A stretch of DNA of 64,000 bases from Microcyclospora pomicola (GCA_002786065.1 NHNY01000027.1:124001-188000), one strand, 5' to 3'; shown: positions 39,042-51,300, numbered from the stretch's first letter. Made by a program: numbers and translations. The notes: generated from the sequence alone by a model not told the origin.

Positions 39042-41726
39042 GGTGCTGAAGTGGATGCTCTGTCGAGCGTGAAACCGTTGATCAGACCGAACAACGCGCT
39101 GCTCTCGCGAATTGGGTGGGTGTGAGAAAGAAGACTCGCGTAGGAGACCACTTAACTAGACAGAGCTCAATGAGATAAAAACATCTCACGCGTAGACAAT
39201 GGAATCATATTTGCGCAGTCAGCGCAACGATGTTAATGATATAGTTGCCGATCAAGTAGCTAAAAGTACGGTACGTACGAAGCTTGCCCGGCTATAGCAG
39301 GGTTAAGGCCGGCAAGCGAAATTATAACGTCCGACGTCCGTTAAGTTTGCAAAGGAAGTTTTCTAGAAGGCGGATGGATGACCTATTCTTACTAATAACA
39401 ACGTACGAAGGAGAACATTCCATGATGGAACGTCTGACGGCGAGTCGGACAATCCTACCAGCTGAGAAAGCCGACGCCGATACGGACAGACTGCATAACA
39501 CGCTGCACAACATCTGCTAATGAGCATTGCTAGACTGCGATGCCTTCGTAGTCATTGGACTACATACCGAGAACGTTGAAAGAACTATGACCAATATTGC
39601 ACGTATGATGCACAAGACTTCGGCCGGAATTTTTTTTTTGGGATGTGCAACGATTTCGCCATACAGTCATGGATTGATACGCAAAGTTTGAGGATCACTC
39701 CTGCATCACAGGCTGTACATCCATAAGTCAGATCATACCATCATCTACCAGTGTATCAGGCAGACCCAGGTGACGACCCATTGTATGCAGACCGTCGGAA
39801 TGTGGACAGTATCAAGCTCCTAGTGTCGTGGCAGAAGAGTCGATCCCTGTAGTGAGGTACCATTGAACAGTGGAATAGCACATCGCCTCACTTGTCCTCG
39901 ATGACCGCCGGTGCAATTCGCCATGGGCACTGATCAGACAAGCCAGCTTTTCACCTTCGATATGACTACACGTTTTTCGACCGAACTGCTATCTCCAGCT
40001 GGGGACAGAAGTTTGAGTGGAGCTGCGTGCGAGCTGCACCGCCAATTGATTCTGTCTCATATAAACGATGAGACCTTACAGTCGACGATCTCGGTGGAGA
40101 AATCTACACTACTATGACCTTTCTCATTCAGCATTGGAATAACATCTTTCAATAAGAATGCCGCACGTTCGGAATCCGTTTCGTGGCGCCAACGGCTGTT
40201 CGCGAAGACGACAACCTCACCGATTCTGCCTGATGTCACTCTCTGCGTGTGCCAGCGCTCGTATCAAATATACTACGATCTGCAATGTGCTTATCAACGC
40301 AAGTCAAAGGAAGCTGCATACCTTATCCAACGCCGTATCTCATTGCAGCTGCGGAAGCTGTGGTGCACTTGCAGTGGTTTCTGGCCAGCTTTTCTGAGAG
40401 GCGACGCTCGTCCGCGTCTTATTACTCCATGTACAGGATACATCAGCTTCAGGTCGTAACTATTGCCTCTTCAGTCCTGTGATATACGATGCCACATTTC
40501 ATCGCGAAAGTCGCCGAACGATTGAGTGCCATGCCGATTCTAGCAGTCGTTCGAATCAGGTTCTGCAGATGAGGACTCCCGCTGAGGATGATTAATAAGG
40601 GCATGCATAGCTCTATGCAGGTGCGGCTCATCTCCCCAACCTCCGACCCATGCTTTCATCGCATCCAAAAGCATGTCCTTTGAGGACAGGTCCCCTCACT
40701 GCGCTTCACTCAGTCACCTACATGGAGCGTCTAGAAGCCCCTGATCGAAGTTGCGGAGCATGGCAAACGCAAACGTCGAGCACACGAGGCTCTACCGATC
40801 CAATTGACGATCGAATTTTGATCACACCCATCGAAAGGCATATAGCTAGTCCAAGAGGCCGCCTACACCCCGGCTGTCTCACGCATAGGGTGATACTGGT
40901 CAACGCAACCGCGAAGCGCCACAAGGTTCAAGGCCGAGGATGCTGTTGCGGTTCATCTGGATGTACACCCATCACAAGTTGAAGCAATCCTCCGTCACTC
41001 TTGGTCCTGGCCACAGCCACTTCGCGTCTCATTTCAGTAACAGAGTAGCATTCTCTGGTATCTCGTTTGGCCCTCTGTTTCTTGCAGGTGGTACTGGCCA
41101 AACTCATCGTGATAGGACGATTCTCGGGTCGGAAGGACCATCTGCTTGGCCGCAGCGGGTTCTGATCCGACATTGCTTGTTGTTTCGTGGCTACAAACCG
41201 TTTCAATGGCAGTCACTCTGGTGACATGAATATTCTTTAAAAAGACCCCCTTCCTGCGGCACCGTGCTTCGTCACACCTAAGAAGCCTCACGCTGTTCAA
41301 GTGCTCATTCTACGACCATCGAACCACAGATCTTGAGCTGTTTCTGCTAGTTGCCCAACACACAATGACGAGTGCCTCTCCGTTCGTCCCAACGCGTGCG
41401 CGACCGAGCATGCCACGGCGACTCGCGGGCCCGAGAATTCAGGATGCACAACTCGAGCACTTCACCTTGTGGGAACGAGCCGTTCGCGAAGCATTGTCAA
41501 CCCAATACCGATACGAGAAGTTGAGTGGTGATAACTGTCGTTCTCTGACGAAAGACTGTCAATCACTTCTATCCAGTGGTCACGCGTGCTGCATATACAT
41601 CGGATCGGCAGCGGCGAGAGTGACACGGACAGAAAGACGAAAATTTCACCACGGTGACTTGCGGTCGTCGGTTTGCTCTGCGCCAAATCATGTGCAGGAT
41701 CTAGTGACTGGATATTTATCTCATGC
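39042..41726. other. Gene-poor 2.7-kb stretch with an AT-rich patch
   Basis: The first part holds the MFS promoter. A patch at about 39225-39410 is richer in TTA, TAA and CTA words than its surroundings and might be an old decayed repeat, but I can name no family. A run of ten T occurs at about 39631-39640. Frames at 40150-40480 and 41365-41841 look accidental; the latter overlaps the F-box gene's 3' end on the opposite strand. Confidence 0.4.
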
Positions 41727-43127
41727 TTATTCGTGCACACCCACTCTATCTGAAGCTGGTGGCGAATATGTTCGTTGTAACTGCGATGATTGCGGAACAA
41801 CTCCCTTGAGCATCAAATCGAGTTCAGTCGTGAGCAAGTGATAACAAGAGGGACCATACAGCTCCCGTCGTCTGATCCTGATGTTCGTTCCTGCTGCACT
41901 AGCTTTCGCTGGACCTGTAGGGTAATGGTACAGAATGGGTCGTCTTCTAAGCCGTTGAGACGGTGACCTCTTCATCCACGTTTGGGCCTCCTTCCCCGGT
42001 ACGTGAGAACCCCTACTGGTCGACGAGAAGTGAATCAAGCGGTTCTCCCACAGGTCGTTGAGATAGATTGACTCCAGCCCTGGTTGGTCGTCGAGATAAT
42101 CAAAGATGGACCGAAACGAGCCTTCACGAAGATGGATTTCCTCCAGCACCAGGCTCGTTAGATTGGGATATTTCAGCAGGAAAGCGAGCAGTGAGTGTTC
42201 CGTGGTATAGAAGCCGCCCAGAGAGAGACTCCGCAGCTGTGGTAGACTGCATGAAGACAGTCTGAGCATCGGCGCGAGCAGGTCGAAGTCATTCCCGCCC
42301 AATTTCTGTTTGTGGCGGCTTATCCCTTTGAACTCGTACCAGCGAAGGTGTAAATACACAAGCCTGCTAGCACCATTGAGCATCTGAATCACCTCTACCG
42401 GCAGTACTTGCGCGGAAGTTTTCGCTTCCTCATCGTTTTTCTCCTCGACGGCATTTTGATCGCCAGCAGAGACCGCCAAGGAAAGAGATGTGCATATTCC
42501 AAGAGCCATAGCTTGCTTGAAAAGAGAGATTTCGCTCGGGATCAGTGCGAACTGACGAGTGTTGCCGAAGATATCGATTTTGTCTGCTTCCAAGCGAGAC
42601 GTCTTGAGCGCTTTTGCAGTCACTCGGGCTGTCACATGCCCACATCTTCGGTACACTCCCAACCCATCCCAGACCAGAGGATCAAACGCGTGGCGATCAG
42701 CAACCCCGCAGTACTCGACGTCGACGCTGAGGGCGTCCAGACGGCCTCGTTTAGACGAGTGTCGTCGGATGTTCGTTAAGGCAATCGTAAGGCGGCCGAG
42801 AAGGATCCTCTCCCACTCATCATCTGGCATCGTAACACTGGTGTCTTGCTTTTCGACAAGATTGGCAACCCCTATGATCCTGAGTTGTTGGACTTCTGAC
42901 GCGATCCACGCTTGCCGGGTGAGGACTGCAACCGCTTCGACATGCTCATGCGAAAGCTCGATGGTCCTGGTATCGAAGCATGACCTGAATGATGTATTGC
43001 GGGCTAGGCGGGCAGCGAGTTCGCGGTTGGTGTAGCTTAGCTTGCAGGTGTCTGTGATGGTAAGGTATCCAACGATGTGCTCGAGAAGTTCTAGTGGGAG
43101 GTGTTGCATAGAGCTACGTGACGCCAT
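41727..43127 (-). CDS. F-box-like protein, fungal, intact paralogue of a tandem pair
   Basis: Single-exon 466-residue protein. The N-terminus HLPLELLEHIVGYLTITDTC has the F-box pattern (L-P-x-E-hydrophobic...), so it likely joins an SCF ubiquitin-ligase through Skp1. The rest shows Leu-rich stretches that could form irregular leucine-rich repeats: LRSLSLGGFYTTEHSLLAFL, LTSLVLEEIHLREGSFRSIF and LDDQPGLESIYLNDLWENR. The next minus-strand gene region (43995-45249) encodes a clearly related protein with matching segments in the same order (for example TTETSLLSFL, LVLEEIRLSEGTFCSIFDYL). The target is unknown. About 60 C-terminal residues (RRRPILYHYPTG onward) have no match in the paralogue and may be run-on. 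The start at 43127 is shared in position and sequence (MASRS) with the paralogue. Confidence 0.75.
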   Translation of the reverse strand: MASRSSMQHLPLELLEHIVGYLTITDTCKLSYTNRELAARLARNTSFRSCFDTRTIELSHEHVEAVAVLTRQAWIASEVQQLRIIGVANLVEKQDTSVTMPDDEWERILLGRLTIALTNIRRHSSKRGRLDALSVDVEYCGVADRHAFDPLVWDGLGVYRRCGHVTARVTAKALKTSRLEADKIDIFGNTRQFALIPSEISLFKQAMALGICTSLSLAVSAGDQNAVEEKNDEEAKTSAQVLPVEVIQMLNGASRLVYLHLRWYEFKGISRHKQKLGGNDFDLLAPMLRLSSCSLPQLRSLSLGGFYTTEHSLLAFLLKYPNLTSLVLEEIHLREGSFRSIFDYLDDQPGLESIYLNDLWENRLIHFSSTSRGSHVPGKEAQTWMKRSPSQRLRRRPILYHYPTGPAKASAAGTNIRIRRRELYGPSCYHLLTTELDLMLKGVVPQSSQLQRTYSPPASDRVGVHE

Positions 43128-43994
43128 GTTTCCTGATCGCTCAGATCACTGCGTACGAACCTGGATAAGTTTATTTTTGGCTGAAACGTAGAGGCTATCG
43201 ACTATTCGACTGCTGGAATATGAAGAACAAAGTCTGCTGGGCTTGATGTCGTTATGCTATCAATATATGTGGAGGCATGGTGGCATGTTGGCATGTCGCA
43301 GGACGCGGCACAATCGAACTACACCACATCCATGCTGCTACCCTTGGGATTTATATTGACCGTAGCAACAAAGTGACAGCTGTATGTACGGTGCCTTTGC
43401 TATGGATAGCATGATTCCAATGACAATGACCCACCGCCGGATAATGTAGCAAATGGCATACCGCACATCTAGTCGGCGTATTCGCCTTACCGACAGCTCC
43501 GAAGTGACTTCTGAAAGATGCTTGAAGCTTTGCGGACGACATGTGCCTATGGTGCCATGGATCACCTCATATAACCTTGCATTGGTATACGTCCACTCGT
43601 TGGATGGTTCCCTCGCAAATACTGCTGCGGTCATCTTCAATCATGCAGGCATTACAACTAGAATTCCTTGCTCATTGGCGGAGGTCTGGAACAAGATATG
43701 GGCAGTATCTTGTCCCGACATATATAACGATATACTTGCGATGGAAGTCAAAACAGCGGTATACAGGTATTATGGCCCTGGGTCTTCTCTCATGTTGAGT
43801 TGTTTACCTTTCACGCAGATCAGGTAGACATGCATCCGATGATCCAATGATCTAGGTAGTTCGAATGATGCTGCCACCATTGAGCGCTTGCATCCTAGTT
43901 GCTCCATTCACAGCTGTCTGCGTTATGCATAACCATAAAGCGACCGTCGTTCGCGCCTCCTGTTCGTTTCTGCTGGACTCTGAGTCATGAAGTC
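43128..43994. other. Intergenic stretch between F-box paralogues
   Basis: About 870 bases. A short GGCATG(G/T)T-type tandem lies near 43271-43300 (three imperfect 9-bp units). Frames at 43338-43827 look accidental. It should contain the promoter of the intact copy. Confidence 0.45.
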
Positions 43995-45249
43995 TTACGT
44001 ATCCTGGTATCGGATAGGCTGTCTCCGATCCCCAGGCGATCTGCTCATCCACGTTGACGGTTCACAGCCTGGAGATTGAAGCTCGTCACCCGTTGACAGG
44101 AATTGGACCTGGTGCCGTGTGTCCCGGAGGTCGTCGAGGCATAGAGTTTCGAGCACTGGCCGTTCATCAAGGTAATCGAAGATCGAGCAAAAAGTTCCTT
44201 CTGAGAGACGAATCTCTTCAAGCACAAGGTAATTCATGTCCGCATGTGCCGCTAGAAAGGAGAGAAGCGAAGTCTCTGTTGTGTGTATGCCTCTAAGCGA
44301 GATATCCTTCAAGTCAGCCAGATCCAGAGACGCATTTGCGATCGAAGAAAGCAGATCGGGACTTGCTGGTAGCTTCCGAGGGACACTCAATGACACTAAT
44401 CTATCTGCATTGTACCACCGAAGCTGCAGTTCTTTTAACCCTTTCAAGCCTTGGAGTATACTGATCACTTGCGAGGGAGTGGCTGTTTGCGTTGCGCCCC
44501 CGTGCAATAGCAGTGGCACGCCCGAGATCGTTGCAGACAGCTAGCGAGAGTGATGTGCAGGCTTCGAAGATCATGGTCTCCTGATAAAGAGCTAATTCAT
44601 GTGGGCCCAGACCATACTGGAAATTATCGCCGCTGAGATCCAGGCTCTTTGTTCGAAGACCAGACGACTTGAGGCCACTGGCAATGATCTCGACTGTCTC
44701 TCTGGCAGATCTGTGGTATGCTTGTAAAGACATCGGACGGGATGACATAGATATGTCGGGAACGAGCTCCGGGTATAGTGTAACATCGATGCGGATGACA
44801 TAGATATGTCGGGAACGAGCTCCGGGTATAGTGTGACATCGATGCGGATCGAGCGCAGACAGCCCGGGCGGATGTTCCTCTGGAGATTCACCAACGCAGT
44901 CGCGAGCAGACTCTCGAGATTCTTCCTTCTCTTCTCTGTAGTTGTAAGACCGCAGCGAGACTCTGAAGTTGTGGTCTGAGTAATTTGCCAATCCCACAAT
45001 GGTCAAGTGCTGAAGTGCCGAGCAGATTCAACGTCGCTCCGTCACCGCTGCGAACACTTTGAGGTCTTTCTGCAAGAAGTTGACGCTTTTGGTCTTGAAG
45101 TACGATGGGGAGGATCTTGTGCTATTCACCTGACCAGCTGTCTCACGGCTCGCGAGACGTAATCTGCCAATGTCTTTCAACTCAAGACGCTCCACAATGG
45201 CGTCAAAGACCTCCAGCGTTATACCATATAGGTTGCTTCTGCTCGCCAT
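43995..45249 (-). pseudogene. Decayed paralogue of the F-box-like gene
   Basis: The reading pieces follow the intact neighbour in order: MASRSNLYGITLEVFDAIVE, then HLTIVGLANYSDH, SIRIDVTLYPELVPDISMSS, LSGDNFQYGLGPHELALYQE, LKELQLRWYNADRLVSL and LSEGTFCSIFDYLDERPVLE. They fall in different frames. An in-frame TGA lies at 45028-45030 (complement); a frame change follows near 44910-44940; a 53-bp tandem duplication at 44741-44846 breaks the frame again; another change lies near 44520-44540. Short introns might explain one of these, but not all, and none has a good donor that I could see. The protein ends at about the same homologous point (STWMSRSPGDRR) as the paralogue's conserved part. It is probably a pseudogene; sequencing error could account for single frame changes but not for the duplication. 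Confidence 0.65.
44741..44846. repeat. 53-bp tandem duplication inside the F-box pseudogene
   Basis: Copies at 44741-44793 and 44794-44846 differ at one base only (TAACATCG versus TGACATCG). The unit is not a multiple of three, so it shifts the frame. The near identity suggests a recent event. Confidence 0.92.
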
Positions 45250-46213
45250 GATGAGCGTCTGAGGTTAAGAGAGTTCAGGGATATTGCTTAGCTGACTTGT
45301 CGCATTCCAATTCTCCTGCTTATGAGAGAGCATTATACCAGTATGCTTGCCGTGGCTGTCTATGGAAATCCAACGGCTGCTGCGATCCAAAGGCACAACA
45401 GCGCTCTTCTGTGCCCGTGATAGGCGAGGGTAGCGCCCAGCAGGCATTCGCTTCCTTCCGCACACGTTTTTGCACTTCCATTCGCAACCGTCCATGGACG
45501 ATACACACCATGTGCTGTTCCCGTTCATGCTGTGGCTTGATCGCAAAAAGATGGTGGCAATAATTATCAGAAGCACTTGCGCAAAAGAATGCAAAACATA
45601 CAACAGCGAGGATTCGCACGTGGTCACCCACCGTACTACTAATTCGCCGGTCGACTGCTTATGTATGGCAGAGCGGACGGGATGCCCAGTTCTCAGTCGC
45701 CTGTGGTCGTATGTGCTTGACGGGTTTAATCACGAAAATATAATCCCTACTGTTTACGCCTAGAAATCTCGAAACTTCGAATCTCCGTTGTCGCTTGAAC
45801 ACAGATGTATATTTCACGTCTAAGAGCGCACGCTGGCGCATAGGATGTTGATATATGTACGACTGTACACATGCTTGCCTCGAATGTGCATCGGTAAGAT
45901 CCATGACGGACACTGTGCGAGAGTACCTCAGCCTAGAATTCATGACCGGTGTAGAACAGCTGCCTCTTGGGATGGGTGCCTGCCTATCACACAGATGGAA
46001 GCTTCCTGCGATTCCCTTTGCAAAAGGCATCCGTACCTTGGACCAACCTCAAGCTTTAACATCGTACTCTCTCCGTCCATATCTTCGCCTCAAGTAGTCG
46101 AGTTCGTTGCTGTCTCCGCTGACTTCACAGGATTCTTGAGTGCACTCCGTCAATGATGGCGAAGCGGAAGAGGTTGACGAAGGGCGGGAAGGGGAAGAAG
46201 TTCAGAAGGTCGA
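45250..46213. other. Intergenic stretch between F-box pseudogene and next gene
   Basis: About 960 bases without a convincing gene. Near its end an ATG at 46153 opens a Lys-rich frame (MMAKRKRLTKGGKGKKFRR) that may be the true N-terminus of the following gene in another frame. Confidence 0.45.
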
Positions 46214-47029
46214 ATGGTCATACTTTGGCCGACCAGACGACGAGCACCAGCTGCTTCTGCAGACCCGCAATTGCACAGTAAGATCATGCAACTACCTCAA
46301 GAGCTGCGCAACGAGATCTACGCCAACATCTTCTGCTCGACCCGTTTCGCCGTCGGAAAGAGTGATTGCGGCCAGAATGATAAGCGCACCGTCGTCTCAT
46401 GCCATCGCGGCACTGCGCTTGCCATCTTACGCACTTGTCGCCGTATGCGAGATGAGGTAGGCGTCACCTGGCTTCACCAAGTGTTATTCCATTTCGAGGA
46501 TTCGGAATCATTCCTAGACAAAATCGGTGGAATCCCCATCACACTACGGGAGCAGATCCGTCGAGTGCGTGTTTCTGGACGTCCGTTGAAGATCTCGTTT
46601 GGGCCTGGGCACGAAGATGTATCTTACCGCACTTCACAGGTGTTGAAGCTGCTTCCTGGGCTGAAGCTTGATACGCTCACAATCATGGCAAGCAGAGGCG
46701 CGCGAGTTTGGTATGAACCCCTCGACATGCAGATCCGGGACAGCGACGGTTGGAAGGAGCTGCGCTGGCTATCACGTCACTCGGACTTTCTTGGCTACAA
46801 GGACGAGGATGATTTGGTTTCGTTTGGCCCGTATCTCAATCGCTATTTACGCCAACCTCAGCCCTCTGACTGGCAAACTGCCTTCGAGCTTCGTGACGGG
46901 CAGAGATCAGCTCCTTCGGTAGTGATCTATCGAGCCACTGAGGCAGCCATCGCTAGTGCTGTTCTACAGCCAGCTGGACGGAAAGTTTTCACGCAGGCCT
47001 TCACTGCCGACCAGAATGCGCAGACCTAG
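46214..47029 (+). CDS. F-box-like / DUF7730-like fungal protein, possibly interrupted by an in-frame TAG
   Basis: 271 residues as read. The core MQLPQELRNEIYANIF, then AILRTCRRMRDEVG, is the pattern of fungal F-box-like or 2EXR/DUF7730-type proteins (L-P-x-E-L-R-N-x-I-Y...L-R-T-C-R-x-h-x-x-E). The middle (VLKLLPGLKLDTLTIM) also fits. The frame meets TAG at 47027-47029 and then stays open, in the same frame, to 47335, with protein-like content (LQKDVLIIVKRG, YLSLGDIRLEIPAKTWKDV, PPFYFLDD). The full reading would be about 373 residues. A 45-bp segment starting GTTTTC and ending CCTAG could be an intron removing the stop, but its donor is weak. At the 5' end, an alternative start (46153) joined by a 70-bp intron with a GTCGAA donor is possible. 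It is either an unusual gene model or early decay. Confidence 0.55.
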   Translation: MVILWPTRRRAPAASADPQLHSKIMQLPQELRNEIYANIFCSTRFAVGKSDCGQNDKRTVVSCHRGTALAILRTCRRMRDEVGVTWLHQVLFHFEDSESFLDKIGGIPITLREQIRRVRVSGRPLKISFGPGHEDVSYRTSQVLKLLPGLKLDTLTIMASRGARVWYEPLDMQIRDSDGWKELRWLSRHSDFLGYKDEDDLVSFGPYLNRYLRQPQPSDWQTAFELRDGQRSAPSVVIYRATEAAIASAVLQPAGRKVFTQAFTADQNAQT

Positions 47030-47335
47030 GGCAAGTCTGAAGACGCGACGCTGATGGGCCCTGGGGAACTCCAAAAGGACGTGTTGATCATCGTCAAGCG
47101 CGGTGCTGGAGCGAACTACGCCGAGAAGGAGGGGTCTCCTTACTTGTCACTTGGTGACATTCGTCTGGAGATCCCTGCCAAGACTTGGAAAGACGTCAAG
47201 GCCCATCAGGACGCCTTACCCAAGGACGAGGACAAGGCGGAGCCTGATTATGATCTTGGAAGGCCCGCCATCGTGTATACCTACAGCCACGTAGACGAAT
47301 ATACGTGGCCGCCATTTTATTTCCTCGACGACTAA
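47030..47335 (+). other. In-frame continuation after the TAG
   Basis: Same frame as the preceding gene, 101 further codons to a stop at 47333-47335. It has protein-like composition, with alternating hydrophobic strands and acidic stretches. It is either a last exon or the remains of the gene's C-terminal part. Confidence 0.5.
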
Positions 47336-48358
47336 GTCCACATTCAATGGTACCCAGGACCCGACTCTGGCAATATCCAGCATGGCTATCACAAGTCGCG
47401 ACAAGTGTGCTCTCAAGCATGTGCTATGCACCACGTACGTCGCAATGACTTATGGTGTTTTCAGTCCTTGTGGCACGAACGCCAGCAATTTTGTTGAGGC
47501 TGTCTTCGAATCGTGCTTGTTTGGAACCGTGACCCCAGTTCGTCAGACAGCAGGTTTTGCAGCCTTTCGAGGCCTGTGCTCTTCCGCATATCGCTACACT
47601 TGACGCCATGGACATTGCGTGCTTTCCAGCCCATTCGGACATGTGCTTCACGATCTACACGACTAAATCTGCCTTAATTTTCACACAAAATGTGCAGGTT
47701 CGACTTTCGACTACCTCCGCGTCTCTGTCGGCCACGAGTGATGCTGGGAAGTCGAGGTGGAGATGAATCCGTCAGCAGCAGCGACGGTGCAATGTTGAGA
47801 TGATACGGTTATATATGGCTGGACATCGATGCAAAAGATTTCATCCTGGGCTGCATACTTGTGGGAAGATCAAGTCTGGGATGATAGATGGAAGCTGTCC
47901 AGGAACGGATCTGGGGAAGATGATAGGGGTCCATTGCTCAAATGGTAGATGTGCTCGCTGCAGGTGAACCGTCCGAAGGACATTCATGTACGCTCGTCTT
48001 CTAGCCCTCAATCGTAGTGTCTCTCGGCTGTTCACCATTTGTCTGCCCTTGTGAAGATGTTCGATCGATACAGGAGCCCGCAAGCTGCTCCTCTTGAGCA
48101 CTGTATAATGCTAGATTATCGGCCAACTAGCCACGAGCATGAAACACCACGCCAATACATGAGCATGAAACTGCAAAGAAGTATGGATTCTGTTTACAGT
48201 GGAGAAAGGTGTCATGGTACGAGTGAGCTGGATACATAATGGAACGAAGCGAGTAGAATGAAATGTGGCAGAGCGAAGGCATGGACATCACAAGCCGGTC
48301 AGGACTATCACCGAGCAAGGCACACTCATGCAGCTCCCTCCAAGCTCCGCGCAGACCA
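47336..48358. other. Convergent intergenic stretch
   Basis: About 1 kb before the 3' end of MSH5. The short frames look accidental. A short direct repeat of CACGAGCATGAAACACCACGCC-like sequence (GAGCATGAAAC) occurs twice near 48135-48170. No RNA gene was seen. Confidence 0.45.
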
Positions 48359-51300
48359 CTAAACAGATTCTATCTTAGAGCTTGCGAGTGTGATCAAATC
48401 ATCAAGGAGACGTCTTGGCTGGTCGTCGACATCGACCATGAGGAATTCACGCGCGAGTCTCTCCTGTACTTTGTCAGTTTGGTGGCTTCCCTGAACGACT
48501 GCAAGCTATGTGCGAGTGGACTCACCGCATCCTCGAGCTCAACTAGTTCATCCTCCGGTAGCTCTGCACAAGCCTCGACCAGATTCTCACCACTCGCCGC
48601 CAACAAGATCAGTTCCTCGGCGCGCGCGGTGATCGCTGGAGCTATGCCGTTCATGGCCGCACAGCATGTGCCGAAACTGGAGCTGCTGCGACCAGGACGG
48701 AAGTTGTATAGGTAAGTGATCTGCTCGTCAAGGATCGAGGCCTGGTCGTCGATTCGGACTTCCATGTGCGCAAAGCCAAGAGATGGGCGAGGTCGAAGAA
48801 ATCCCGACTCGAAGATCTCGTGGTAGTGCGTTGCCCCGAGCACTTTCGGCGAATGTCGACCGCGCTGCAGAAGATGCTCGAAGACGCCAGCGGCGAGCCC
48901 GGCACCATCGACTGATTCGGTGCCTTTGCCGAACTCGTCGATGATCAACAGACTGCGGTGGGTGGCTAGACTCAGAGCGACGCTGATCTGCTGCAAGTCG
49001 ATCGTGAATGCGCTCTGCATGCGAGACACACTTTCGCGCGTGGATATGCGGGTCAGGATTTTGTCTGTAAGTCCGATGACTGCAGCTTCTGCTGGTACGA
49101 AACTGCCGACATGAGCTAAGTAGACGATGATGGCCACTTGCTTGAGGTAGACACTTTTCCCTGAATAGTTGGGCCCAGTCAGAAGTAGTGTGCTTGGTCC
49201 GTCCGCTTCTTGGTGCGCATGTCTTGAGAGACCTGCTGCACTGGTCATCTGCCTTTGCATTTCTTGTCCGGCGAACTCGTCCTCGTCGTCTCCAACGCCG
49301 CCTATGATATATGTGTCATTCGCCACATAAGATGTCACGGTCAACTCCTGTAGGAGATGCCGCCCACCCCTGATCTTGATCACATTTTCTTGACACAGTG
49401 TAGGCTTGACAAGTCCGTGGAGCAGAGCTCCATTCGCCAACGCGACAAGACTGTCAAGCTCACCGCAGACATCTGAGGCACATGTGAGCAACTCTTCATA
49501 CTCGAGTATCCTCTCGCTCAGATCATGCACAATCTCAATCTCTTTGTCGCAGATATGGCCATAAATATCGCCAAAGTACTGATCCATCTCCGTCATGTTC
49601 GCATTTTTGTAATAGACGTTTTCTTGAGTGGCAAACATCCGTTCCCAAGGGTCGTTTTCAGAACCTCCGTAGGCCCCTCGACCAGTGGCCGGATCGAGGC
49701 GGATACAAATAAGAAACCCGATCTGGGGAAAGAAGATGACATTGATCGCGGAGTTCAACTGCATTGGTATCTCGCCAGCGATGTGGTCTGCAACTTTGCT
49801 GAGCAGATCTCCGATACCATCGTAAGTACGTTTAGCTTCGTCAAGCTCGACGTCAATTCCAGGTTTGATGATTGTTCTGCCCTGCTCCTTCGTGGCCTCG
49901 AAGTCAACGGTATCACTGACCATCTTCCCTACAGCCGCCAAACCTAATCTGTCGAGCTTTTCAGTTATCTTCAAGCGGATGCCAAGACGCTCTCCGCCTT
50001 CTAGTTGATCGATAAGGATAAGGATCTCCAAGCAGTAGTAAGAGAAGTACTGAATTCCTTGCCATACCGACGTCGATATACCCCTATTTCCCTTGAGACT
50101 GCTGCTCACACCTCTACGTAGGCTGCCTGTAATGCGGTGCATATCTTTGATCTTGGTCAGACATCGACTCAACTTCTCCATTACCTCCAGATTCACTGGT
50201 CTAGTCAGGACCGCAATAGTCCGCAGCCTTCCATTGATCACGTCCAGGTTCATACTTGGCCGTAAAAAGTGTTGACGTAAGAGAGTCCGGCCTTGAGTAG
50301 TCCTCGCACTGCGATGGAAGAGCCCATATACAGATAAGCCTTCCTTTGAGCCACCAGAGAAGCTTTTTGTGGCAGGACCATGATTCTGGGCATTGGGATG
50401 TGATTCTGTGGAAGTGATTTGCAAAGAAAGCAGTGTGTCCGCATTGATGAACATGGAACCCTCCAAGGTGAACATGGTGATTGCTTTTACTCGAAACATA
50501 GCTGCTGCAACATCATCGCCAGGAGCAAAGGCGGTCGCCCTTCGCCGTTGTAGGTAAGAGAGAACAGCTCCTGCGCATCCGACAGTGAGAGAGCTTTCCA
50601 TGTTTATCCAGCCGGATAAGCGAAGGAGCTGACCTGGCCGCGTAGAAAGCGTCTCATCATCATCGTTGACAAAATGGTCAGCCATCACATCACCAGGCAC
50701 CATGAATGTCACCCGCGGACCATCAAGCTCTCCGATGCGGAGTCCAGCAAGCCTGCTCTTCGATGACTCGTAGCCAAATTCGGCGCCAGGACGATGTTCA
50801 AGTAGGTAAGGTAGGCGAGCCGGATCTGCATTGTGGCCGTTCACTGATGCTCTTGTGTTGTGGGCATCGGGATCTAGAAGGTCGACAGCTTCTTCCGCAC
50901 ACTTCGTGGAAAGCAGTACGACGGTAGGATTGATGAAGAGCTTCACTGCATAGTATTAGCACATGTCGGTGTGGCAAGGTCAAGAGGCCAAAATGCTTAC
51001 ATGAGTCAACCATGTCCGTTCTGCCGGAGCGCACGTCTTCCATCAAGTACAGCTTCTCTTCGCGAGCGACATAGTACGCGCATCCGATAGCACTCCTGTC
51101 CGTCATATTGATCGCCATGACTATCTCTGAGAGTGCTTCCATATCAGGTTCAGGCACTTCTGGAAGACCACCTTCATTGTCGATAGCGCCATTCCTGCTG
51201 TCCTCTAGCCCGCTACGACCAGGGCCAACCGACATTATATGTCCCATGCTAGCCTGATCAATAGTGCTGCCATGGCTGCGCTGAGATGCAATAAACCCCT

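Noticed and set aside
40150-40480. Overlapping short frames that might be a gene fragment
   Set aside because: Several frames are open at once with no consistent family pattern.
41365-41841. 158-codon plus-strand frame before the F-box gene
   Set aside because: Its 3' part lies opposite the F-box coding sequence and the rest has no protein-like pattern.
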